Shown: positions 39,615 to 46,569 of the stretch, in pieces
Layout: every line of letters starts with the position of its first letter
Numbering within the stretch: the first letter of the stretch is position 1
Assembly (NCBI RefSeq): GCF_000307855.1
Contig: NZ_AJLR01000042.1
Coordinates: forward strand, 1-64,000
Reading direction: 5' to 3'
DNA: 64,000 nucleotides
From: Schinkia azotoformans LMG 9581
Lineage (GTDB): Bacteria > Bacillota > Bacilli > Bacillales > Bacillaceae_J
Notes under the pieces: model-generated
The model's input: the letters and a program-made list of their open reading frames with translations, nothing else
The model's database searches: none
What the model was told of the DNA's origin: nothing
Made by a program: the position numbers and the translations under genes

Positions 39615-39646
39615 CCTCTACAAAATAACTTTGTGGAGGTTTTTTT
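39615..39646 (+). promoter_or_regulatory. Hairpin containing the integrase ribosome binding site
   Basis: CCTCTACAAA (39615-39624) pairs with TTTGTGGAGG (39630-39639), followed by seven Ts and then the ATG. GGAGG, the only ribosome binding site, is in the 3' arm, and the stem plus T run also looks like an intrinsic terminator. Confidence 0.75.
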
Positions 39647-40621
39647 ATGCAAAGAATTGGACGTACAACTAACCGCAAATATTCAAGAAATTCCACAGGA
39701 AAATCAATTCGAGTTGATCTTAATTTAACTCTTGAGGAAATGTTTGAACGTTTTATTTCATTCAAGCAGACCGAAGGACTCCAAGAACGAACTCTCAATG
39801 ATTATTACATGCACTTTACATTCTTAATGGATTTCATAGGCAAAGACATCACAAGAGATGAGATCACAGAAGACCTGTTTTTGGATTATTCGTCTTATAT
39901 GATTCATGAAAGAGGTTTGGCTCCCCATACAGTAAATCTGAGAATCCGAACAATGAGAGCCTTTATCCGATACTGCTTTAAAGAAGGGTGGATTGATTAT
40001 CCAATTCATGAAAAATTCAAGCCAATTAAAGTTGAAGAAGATACTTTGGAGTCATTAACACCTGCTGAATTAAAGGTATTGTTTTCAGTGGTAGATACTT
40101 CTACTTATGCAGGGTTTAGGGATTTAGTAATGTTACATGTTTTATTGGATACAATGGTCAGAATTTCTGAACTATTAGCAATGAAAAGAGAGAATGTTGA
40201 TTTGAAAGCAGGGTTAATCAAACTTGAAGCATCTGGAACAAAGAAAAAGAAATATAGGTATGTTCCATTAGCATCTAAATCAATTAAATTACTTCAAGAA
40301 TACATTGCTGAATCTGCTGATTTTAATGAAGAAATCTTATTTCTAACTTACGATGGTAGACCAATGAATGACCATACATTTAGGTCAAAAATGAAGGAAT
40401 ATGGTGAATTAGCAGGGATTAAAAACAAACGTGTTTCGCCACATACCCTACGTCATTCTGGGGCGCTTCTATACATCTTAAATGGAGGAGACCCCTTTAG
40501 TCTTCAAAAAATCCTGTCCCATAGCGATATGAGTATGGTTAGAAAATATATCCAAATGACAGATACAGACGTGAAAAGGCAACACAACCAATTTAGTCCT
40601 TTAAGAAGTGTATTCAAATAA
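39647..40621 (+). CDS. int: Phage tyrosine integrase
   Basis: A 324-residue site-specific recombinase. After a basic N-terminus there is a SAM-like core-binding domain (about 25-110) and a catalytic domain (about 125-310). The catalytic residues are the Arg in MVRISELLAM near 178, HTLRHSGAL (His-x-x-Arg) near 268, and LSHSDMSMVRKYIQ (His/Trp position plus the Tyr nucleophile) near 293-303. It mediates integration, probably at tRNA-Sec. Translation may be restrained by the hairpin over its ribosome binding site. Confidence 0.95.
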   Translation: MQRIGRTTNRKYSRNSTGKSIRVDLNLTLEEMFERFISFKQTEGLQERTLNDYYMHFTFLMDFIGKDITRDEITEDLFLDYSSYMIHERGLAPHTVNLRIRTMRAFIRYCFKEGWIDYPIHEKFKPIKVEEDTLESLTPAELKVLFSVVDTSTYAGFRDLVMLHVLLDTMVRISELLAMKRENVDLKAGLIKLEASGTKKKKYRYVPLASKSIKLLQEYIAESADFNEEILFLTYDGRPMNDHTFRSKMKEYGELAGIKNKRVSPHTLRHSGALLYILNGGDPFSLQKILSHSDMSMVRKYIQMTDTDVKRQHNQFSPLRSVFK

Positions 40622-40634
40622 GGGAGGAGTCACA

Positions 40635-40868
40635 ATGTCCACAAATAAAAAGTTTCCAGTTGCAAAGCATTTAAGCGATGGAGAATACCAGTTACTACTT
40701 ACTGTCTATGCGAATCATAATCGTTCAATGGGTTTAGAGAAAAGAAAGGATTATACACTTTCCGATATTGTCAAAGTAAAGAGAAATCCTAAGGAAAAAT
40801 GTCTTGAAGTTTATTACGGTAACGGTGACTGGTGGCATTACTCAGCAGTAGATGGGAGTTGGTATTGA
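40635..40868 (+). CDS. Hypothetical phage protein (77 residues)
   Basis: MSTNKKFPVAKHLSDGEYQLL..., ending in an aromatic-rich segment (YYGNGDWWHYSAVDGSWY). No family recognised. The ATG at 40635 follows GGGAGGAG; the longer in-frame start at 40608 overlaps the integrase. It shares its stop region with the next start, so it is co-translated. Its position after int would suit an accessory or directionality factor, but nothing in the sequence proves that. Confidence 0.7.
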   Translation: MSTNKKFPVAKHLSDGEYQLLLTVYANHNRSMGLEKRKDYTLSDIVKVKRNPKEKCLEVYYGNGDWWHYSAVDGSWY

Positions 40869-41065
40869 TGAAACGTTTAACAATTGATATTAATGAATCT
40901 GAATACGAGCGATTAAAGGAAATTGCAAATGATAACAAATCAACAGTTTCCAAATTATTAGGGGCATTTGTGCAGGATTTAACCGATTCAGACCGTAGAG
41001 GCGGCAGTGATGAGCATTACAAAGCCTATGACTGGCTAAATAGAGCAATGTTGAAATACAGATGA
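40868..41065 (+). CDS. Small ribbon-helix-helix-like protein
   Basis: 65 residues, MKRLTIDINESEYERLKEIANDNKSTVSKLLGAFVQDLTDS...: a beta-strand followed by two helices, as in Arc/MetJ-type DNA-binding dimers. The ATG at 40868 overlaps the stop of the previous gene. It may be a transcriptional regulator or excisionase-type accessory factor of the integration module. The longer in-frame start at 40832 is inside the previous gene. Confidence 0.7.
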   Translation: MKRLTIDINESEYERLKEIANDNKSTVSKLLGAFVQDLTDSDRRGGSDEHYKAYDWLNRAMLKYR

Positions 41066-41169
41066 AAATTCAATTGAGACACGATGTCACGATTAAGCAA
41101 ATAGAAAAAGGAGATAGGCGGCAACCTATCTCCATGTGTACTACAAAAGCACAAATTTGTTTTCGGTGA
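41062..41169 (+). CDS. Possible 35-residue ORF coupled to the upstream gene
   Basis: MKIQLRHDVTIKQIEKGDRR..., beginning with ATG in a 4-base ATGA overlap with the preceding stop. It contains the hairpin GGAGATAGG / CCTATCTCC (41110-41133) within its coding part. The overlap favours translation, the short length and hairpin argue against. Confidence 0.3.
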   Translation: MKIQLRHDVTIKQIEKGDRRQPISMCTTKAQICFR

Positions 41170-41257
41170 GAGTGATAACGATAAAGGGGGACGAAATTTC
41201 ATCCTCCAACTGAGTGACATTATGTAGGGCTGTTAACAAAGATACAATCTGCAACTG

Positions 41258-41274
41258 CGTGAGATAATCTCACG
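41258..41274. other. Short perfect hairpin in int-repressor gap
   Basis: CGTGAGA-TAA-TCTCACG. It has no T run, so it is not an obvious terminator; it may be a protein-binding palindrome. Confidence 0.4.
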
Positions 41275-41304
41275 GTTTAAAAGGGACTTATTAACCCGAT
41301 TAAA

Positions 41305-41337
41305 TTAAAAAAGAAGATGACACTATTCATCATCTTC
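41305..41337 (-). terminator. Repressor gene terminator
   Basis: On the minus strand GAAGATGA / TCATCTTC then T6. It overlaps the last codons of the repressor. Confidence 0.85.
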
Positions 41338-41865
41338 AACGCTATACTCTTCACGGAGCCTTTTTATTTCATTATTTAAATTCTCAACTATAAGCTTTTT
41401 TAATTCTTTATTATTCATCATAAATTCTGCAATCGTATTTACTATTATTGGACTTTCAAATGCAAAAGTACGTTTTATTTTCTTAAACTCATCTTCAGAA
41501 GATTCTTCTATCAAATCTTCTCTAATATTTGTTTCAATGGTGAACTGTAATTCCGTAACTTTCCCTAATTTTGTTCTAAATGATTTTCCAGCTAATATTC
41601 CAGTATTCCTTTTATTATCATTTTTATCATTATTAGCATTATTATCTTTTTCATCCTGCTCACTAATACTTATATATTTGCTAGTTTCATCATCTGGAAT
41701 ACCCAATACTTGGATTATTCTTTCCATTACATTCATGCTGGGATATCTTTTACCATTTTCAATATGAGAAATTTGACTTTGGCTTACTCCAACTTTTTCA
41801 GCAAGATCAATTGCGGTTATATCTGCCTTTTTTCTGTATTCCTTTATTAATTCACCTAAACTCAT
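41323..41865 (-). CDS. Phage helix-turn-helix repressor
   Basis: About 180 residues. The N-terminal Cro/C1 HTH (LGELIKEYRKKADITAIDLAEKVGVSQSQISHIENGKRYP, about 2-45) is followed by an Asn/Asp-rich linker and an unassigned C-terminal domain. There is no S24 peptidase Ser/Lys signature, so RecA-stimulated self-cleavage is not expected. No ImmA-type metallopeptidase is visible next to it, so the induction mechanism is unclear. It is divergent from the early genes, the normal lysogeny-switch layout. The ATG at 41865 is preferred to TTG at 41871. Confidence 0.85.
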   Translation of the reverse strand: MSLGELIKEYRKKADITAIDLAEKVGVSQSQISHIENGKRYPSMNVMERIIQVLGIPDDETSKYISISEQDEKDNNANNDKNDNKRNTGILAGKSFRTKLGKVTELQFTIETNIREDLIEESSEDEFKKIKRTFAFESPIIVNTIAEFMMNNKELKKLIVENLNNEIKRLREEYSVEDDE

Positions 41866-41887
41866 AATCAAACAACACCTTTTATTC

Positions 41888-41988
41888 GTAATATTATTAA
41901 CTATATTATAACAAAACTATAAATAAAACTCAAATGTAAAAATATTTTTAAATATTACTTGTAATATTATTTGTAATAATGTAATATA
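41888..41988. promoter_or_regulatory. Lysogeny operator region
   Basis: An 18-base perfect palindrome, AATATTACTTGTAATATT (41951-41968), lies between the divergent repressor and early genes. Further GTAATATT-like half sites occur at 41888, 41973 and 41981. These are the likely binding sites of the adjacent HTH repressor. Confidence 0.65.
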
Positions 41989-42098
41989 AGAATATACCAC
42001 TTGAAAGGACATGATATAGAAAAAAGAAGCACGAATTAGTTGATCTGTCGGTTTAGTCACTGTAAAACTAAAAATCTATTAAAGTGGAGGAAATTAAA

Positions 42099-42569
42099 AT
42101 GAGAGCAGAAGTAGATGTTATTAGAATGGGAAACTATAAGTTTGTAATGGAATTAGATACTGGTGGAGATCCAGATATTCCATACACATTATGGATTTAT
42201 CATAATAGAAAGCCGTTGTATTATGCAAACGAATACGGTAGACAAGTACATAAAGAATTTCAAAAGAATTACAGTAAGGCTCATTTAAAAAACTTTTGTA
42301 ATAAATTTGTAAATGATGCCGAATACAGGATATCTATTGTTGGTAAAGAAAAAATCAATGCATCATTAGCATACAAAATAGCTGAAAACTTCATCTTTTC
42401 TGATAGCGAATTGGCTGAAAGTTATATTAAGTTCCTTAAAGGTTTAAAACATGCACCAGACGGGGATGAACATGCTAAAGAAATCGACATTATTCTTGCC
42501 GAATATGGAGAAGATGATCTATCTTACGACTTACGTGAAAAGGAAAATAAAGCACAGGGAATTTGGTAA
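42099..42569 (+). CDS. Hypothetical early phage protein (156 residues)
   Basis: MRAEVDVIRMGNYKFVMELD..., a mixed alpha/beta protein with an acidic C-terminal part (DGDEHAKEIDIILAEYGEDD). Not recognised. First gene to the right of the operator region, so probably the first early gene. ATG at 42099 after GGAGGAAA; the GTG in-frame at 42084 overlaps that site. Confidence 0.75.
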   Translation: MRAEVDVIRMGNYKFVMELDTGGDPDIPYTLWIYHNRKPLYYANEYGRQVHKEFQKNYSKAHLKNFCNKFVNDAEYRISIVGKEKINASLAYKIAENFIFSDSELAESYIKFLKGLKHAPDGDEHAKEIDIILAEYGEDDLSYDLREKENKAQGIW

Positions 42570-42612
42570 TTAAAATAAATTAACTAATGGAAATTACAGG
42601 AGGAAAAATAAA

Positions 42613-42927
42613 ATGAATAATAACTTTATTGGAGTAAAGCAATTTGACGAATTAGTAAGTGTAATTAATGACAAGTCACTTAAATTATGTGGAATTAATA
42701 CGGAATTAGCAAAGGAAATCGAATCTCAAACATCATACTCACCAGAATCATATAAAGTAGCATTTGAAACATTAGCAAAACATGTACGAGGATGGGCAGA
42801 AGCACATAATGATGGAAGCCTTTTGTTTTCTTTAGTTATGGAATCGAATGAAGATTTAGAGAACGATGAAGATGCTTTTGCTTTAATACAGCATGGATTA
42901 AGTAAACAAGAAATGGAGGTCAATTAA
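42613..42927 (+). CDS. Hypothetical early phage protein (104 residues)
   Basis: MNNNFIGVKQFDELVSVIND..., acidic and helical, with the final codons forming the ribosome binding site (GGAGG) of the next gene. Not recognised. CAGGAGGAAAA precedes the ATG. Confidence 0.72.
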   Translation: MNNNFIGVKQFDELVSVINDKSLKLCGINTELAKEIESQTSYSPESYKVAFETLAKHVRGWAEAHNDGSLLFSLVMESNEDLENDEDAFALIQHGLSKQEMEVN

Positions 42928-42928
42928 T

Positions 42929-43645
42929 ATGCAAAAATACACTATGCAAATTTTTAACAAGATTATGAATCATGAAGATTGGAAGGAAATTGGACAGGCT
43001 TTAAAACAGGAACGTGAAGAATGGGGAATTGGTATTACAAAGTTAGCTGAAATGCACGGTACTTCTGCATCAAGAATTAGAAATTTTGAAAATGGTTTGC
43101 CAGTGCAAATGTCCAAACATCTTGAGCAATGTTACAAGTTGGGACTTGAAAACTATAAAAATAGTATTTCTAAACAAGTTCAACAAGATAGAAAAATATT
43201 ACAAATTTACGAGGGTGATTTTGATCAATTTAAAGAGAAATTTTATGAATTCCGTTATGAAGCTGAAAAATGGGAACATATATTACATGGTTTTATAGGT
43301 GGAAATAAGTTAGAAAATGCTTTCTATGATTGGATAGATAAGCAACAACAATATGTGGATTCTGGGCAAGATGATGAATTTGGAATTACAAATGAACTTT
43401 ATGGAGATTTAGACGAATTAAGGGAACATTTTAGTTATTTGCTTGAAGAACCAACTTTAATATCTAAAACAATGTTTGAAGCAAAAAGCAAGAAAAATGC
43501 TGATTTACTTAATCAACTACTTGAACAATTCAGATTATACATGATTGCAAAGTCAGATGAACAACGACAACAAGCTGAAGATATTTTTCGTGGAAACTTC
43601 ACAGAACTGTATCAAAGATTTAATAAACAAAAAATAAGTCAGTGA
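42929..43645 (+). CDS. Phage protein with N-terminal helix-turn-helix
   Basis: 238 residues. Residues about 18-65 (DWKEIGQALKQEREEWGIGITKLAEMHGTSASRIRNFENG) form an XRE-like HTH. The rest is helical, Gln/Glu-rich, with no recognised domain. It may be an early regulator (Cro-like or antirepressor role) or a DNA-binding replication accessory. The start follows GGAGG in the upstream gene with one base between stop and ATG. Confidence 0.78.
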   Translation: MQKYTMQIFNKIMNHEDWKEIGQALKQEREEWGIGITKLAEMHGTSASRIRNFENGLPVQMSKHLEQCYKLGLENYKNSISKQVQQDRKILQIYEGDFDQFKEKFYEFRYEAEKWEHILHGFIGGNKLENAFYDWIDKQQQYVDSGQDDEFGITNELYGDLDELREHFSYLLEEPTLISKTMFEAKSKKNADLLNQLLEQFRLYMIAKSDEQRQQAEDIFRGNFTELYQRFNKQKISQ

Positions 43646-43723
43646 GAGTTTGCCGACAACCACTGACCATTAAAAATTAATTAACTACTGAAATTATATC
43701 AAAATTAAGGGAGAAATGAAATT

Positions 43724-43939
43724 ATGAATAGCCAAATTAAAGCAAAAGTAAAAAAGGCAATTGGAAATCAAGTTATTGAAAAGGATTATAAGTGTCCAAA
43801 TTGTAATTCTGATGTAAAGGTGAAGATTATTTTTAAAGAAGACAAAATAATTTGTACAAAATGTAGGTCGGATTTTCCTATTGATGATGGGACTTATAAA
43901 ATTATCGAACAACAATTTAAAAAGATGGGGATTTTTTAA
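43724..43939 (+). CDS. Small zinc-ribbon protein
   Basis: 71 residues. Two CxxC pairs, CPNCNSD near 25 and CTKCRSD near 47, separated by a beta-hairpin-like stretch, form a zinc ribbon. Such small phage proteins often bind nucleic acid or RNA polymerase, but the target is unknown. AGGGAGAAATG precedes the ATG. Confidence 0.75.
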   Translation: MNSQIKAKVKKAIGNQVIEKDYKCPNCNSDVKVKIIFKEDKIICTKCRSDFPIDDGTYKIIEQQFKKMGIF

Positions 43940-43999
43940 TAAATACATACACAATCTTGGGGGGATTCGTCCCCCATCCAATATAAAGGAGAAAGACTA

Positions 44000-44200
44000 A
44001 TGACTAATTTAAAAGTTAAAGAACGATTTTATTTTTCATATTCAAAGAAGGAATCTGACTTCCTTAAAGAAAAGGGACTATTTTACATAACAAAAGCAAT
44101 TCATCCCCAATCCAATGTGTGCTTTACGATGTGGGATAGAAATGAAGATTTATTAACAATATTAAAGGAATTTAACCAATTACATAAAAACGTAAATTAA
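44000..44200 (+). CDS. Small hypothetical protein before the P-loop gene
   Basis: 66 residues, KVKERFYFSYSKKESDFLKEKGLFYITKAIHPQSNVCFTMWDRNEDL.... It resembles short phage proteins of about this size found next to primase/helicase-type genes, but I cannot name a family. AAAGGAG precedes the ATG. Confidence 0.65.
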   Translation: MTNLKVKERFYFSYSKKESDFLKEKGLFYITKAIHPQSNVCFTMWDRNEDLLTILKEFNQLHKNVN

Positions 44201-44218
44201 TGAAAAGGTGGAAAATTA

Positions 44219-45928
44219 ATGGAAAACACGCAAACTGAATTTCAATACAAATATGATTACGATTGGGATGTTTTGTTAAAATCGAAAGATGGTCATAAGT
44301 GGTTTTATTATTTTAATAAAAAAGATGAAAAACCAATTTATAGTGACTATGAAAAACAAATCTTAGAGGAAGAACGTGAATTATATAAGGAAGCACAAGA
44401 AGCATGGATTCAATTGGAGATAGAAAAGCAAGAAGATCCGTTGTATTGGGAAAATTATTTCCATCAATATGAGGACTTTATGACAGATGAGGAACTTAAA
44501 ATTGTTTCTGATTTGGCTAGACCTACATCATCAAAGTTAGAACGGGAATCTGATATAAATTACATAAACGATGATAATCAAGTTGAAAACATAAAATTTC
44601 CTATTGAAGTTCTTCCTAATGTAGTGAAGAAATACATAGTTGCGTCTGCTGAGATTACACAACAGGACGTAGAAATATTTGCACTTCCTTCATTAATTGG
44701 TTTAGCAACTGCAATAGGTACATCAAGAAAAGTTGCAACTAATAAAGACTATAAAACTTTACCCATTCTATATGGGGTATTAATAGCAAATCCTGGGGCA
44801 GGGAAATCACCAGCAATAAGTAAAGCATTAGAGCCATTAGAGGAATTACAAAAAGAAGCATTTGAGCAATATTATAAAGATAAAAAACAATATGAAATTG
44901 ATTTAGAAAATTATCAAAAGGGAAGAAAAAAAGCAAAAGATGAAGATTTTAATGAAGAAGCACCAGTTCCACCAAAATTAAAAGAATACTTAGCAAATGA
45001 TGCAACAATTGAAGCAATCACAAAATTAATGGAAAACAACCAAAAGGGTATTGTTAGTATTCAAGATGAATTTGAAGGATTCTATAACAGTTTGAATGGT
45101 TATAGAGCAGGAATTGGTGCAGATTTACAAAAATGGTTAACTATCTGGAATGGTGGAATGTTAAAAGTTGATCGGCAGCAGCAAGAGCCTAAATTTATCA
45201 AGGAGACATTTTGTTGTTTGATTGGAGCCATGACTCCAAGTGGAATAGCAAGAATTGCAGCTAATGGTAACACAGATAATGGGTTCCTTGATCGAATACT
45301 GTTCTGCTGGATAGATTCTAATAGATCATTTAAAATCACAAAAGAGTCAATGCCTGAACAAATCAAAAATAATTATTTTCAGTTATTCAAAGAATTGACG
45401 GAATTGAAATTCAAAAAGGATAGAGATATTCCATTAAATGATGGTGCTTTTGAAAAGTATGATTCCTATAATGATAGATTAGCAGAAATTGCAGGAGAAG
45501 ATGAGAAATTACAATCAATTCATTCTAAGATAATGATGTATCTTGTCCGTTTTGCACTTATCATACATCTTTGTGAGCAACAAAAAGAATTTGTAAAGCA
45601 TGAAGAAATTCAGGCTGAATCAATGGATAAAGCAATTCAACTATGTGAATATTTTCGAGGACAACAGTACAAAATCTATGACAAGTTAACAACAAGTGAA
45701 AGTGAAATCCTATTTGATAAAGCACTGAAGGCAATTAAAAAGAAGTCATACAAGGAAGGTAAAGATTTTCTTGTTAAAAGAAGAGATATCTATAAAAATA
45801 TGAAAATAAAAGTTGAAAAATTTAATGAAATCGAACCTATTCTAATTGAACATGAAATTTTGAGTGTAAAGGATAAAAATTCAAGAGGTACATTGGTATA
45901 TTTTGTGAATCAAGATAAATTAAAATAA
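44219..45928 (+). CDS. DUF3987-like P-loop protein, probable phage replication ATPase/helicase
   Basis: 569 residues. An acidic N-terminus (about 1-110) is followed by a RecA-type ATPase core. Walker A ANPGAGKSPAISKAL lies near 195, a charged insertion near 220-255, Walker B-like VSIQDEFEGFYNSL near 282, and GFLDRILFCWID near 358. The C-terminal 100 residues may be a winged domain. The family is found in phages and islands as a helicase-like replication protein; primase activity is not visible. The adjacent repeat-rich region at 45930-46240 fits a replication module. Confidence 0.78.
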   Translation: MENTQTEFQYKYDYDWDVLLKSKDGHKWFYYFNKKDEKPIYSDYEKQILEEERELYKEAQEAWIQLEIEKQEDPLYWENYFHQYEDFMTDEELKIVSDLARPTSSKLERESDINYINDDNQVENIKFPIEVLPNVVKKYIVASAEITQQDVEIFALPSLIGLATAIGTSRKVATNKDYKTLPILYGVLIANPGAGKSPAISKALEPLEELQKEAFEQYYKDKKQYEIDLENYQKGRKKAKDEDFNEEAPVPPKLKEYLANDATIEAITKLMENNQKGIVSIQDEFEGFYNSLNGYRAGIGADLQKWLTIWNGGMLKVDRQQQEPKFIKETFCCLIGAMTPSGIARIAANGNTDNGFLDRILFCWIDSNRSFKITKESMPEQIKNNYFQLFKELTELKFKKDRDIPLNDGAFEKYDSYNDRLAEIAGEDEKLQSIHSKIMMYLVRFALIIHLCEQQKEFVKHEEIQAESMDKAIQLCEYFRGQQYKIYDKLTTSESEILFDKALKAIKKKSYKEGKDFLVKRRDIYKNMKIKVEKFNEIEPILIEHEILSVKDKNSRGTLVYFVNQDKLK

Positions 45929-46240
45929 ATGATTGTCCCTCAACTGTCCCATCGCATAAGAGACAGTCAAAAGCCTATTGTTTCAAGGGTTTAGAGGGGA
46001 TTGTCCCACTGTCCCTATTGTCCCTATACAAAGATACATATGTACACTGTCACAAAAGTACTTATAGGCATTTTTGAATATATATATATATATATTTACA
46101 TATATAGACACTATTTTTTAATTTTCATAAGGGGACAATAGGGACAAATTCATTTTACATACTTCAATCCCTTGTGGCTCTATGGGTTTAGTTGTCCCTG
46201 TCCTTTTGAGACATAAGGGGACAATAGGGACAATCTATAA
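45929..46240. other. Iteron-like repeat cluster with AT-rich core, candidate phage replication origin
   Basis: Ten copies of TGTCCC/GGGACA occur in about 300 bases: 45934, 45945, 46002, 46010, 46019, 46132, 46141, 46193, 46218 and 46227. Three of the copies form an exact 15-mer, GGGACAATAGGGACA, at 46132-46146 and 46218-46232, and inverted at 46010-46024. Between the two groups is a TA-repeat tract (46078-46107). Direct and inverted repeats flanking an AT-rich segment next to a replication ATPase gene is the usual look of a phage origin. Confidence 0.6.
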
Positions 46241-46569
46241 AATTACCGAACTATATAACTTGTCTGTAATTATAACATTTATTGAATCTAATTGGAATAG
46301 ATAGTTATAAAAATAAATGAAAGATAGTTAAGAGAAGGGCGGTCACATTCGAGAAAGGCACTCGAATATTCCCTTGCATGTTCAAATGCTTACGCATTTT
46401 CACATGGATTGGATTTTTAAGCAATGGTTCAACTTCAGTTTGAATCAGAACAACAAAATTGTGGTAAGTATACAACCAACAATACAAGGGTGACAAGTAC
46501 CCATAAAGGAATGATTTGTAATGAATAGAATGAGCGAAAAATTAATGAAAATTTGGAGGAATTATTCTT
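46241..46569. other. Non-coding stretch with two small hairpins
   Basis: No convincing gene. ATTCGAG / CTCGAAT (46347-46367) and AAATGC / GCATTT nested in CATG / CATG (46377-46406) form two neighbouring hairpins. The region ends with the ribosome binding site TTGGAGG of the next gene. It may be part of the origin or a structured leader. Confidence 0.5.

Noticed and set aside
41110-41133. GGAGATAGG / CCTATCTCC hairpin as a terminator
   Set aside because: It is not followed by a T run and lies inside a possible small ORF.
46078-46107. TA-repeat tract as a stand-alone microsatellite
   Set aside because: It is short and better explained as the AT-rich part of the repeat cluster around it.
45929-46240. 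CRISPR-like array reading of the repeats
   Set aside because: Repeats are 6-15 bases in both orientations with irregular spacing, and no cas genes are nearby.
46305-46496. 63-codon minus-strand frame in the origin region
   Set aside because: No ribosome binding site, and it runs through the two hairpins; likely chance.
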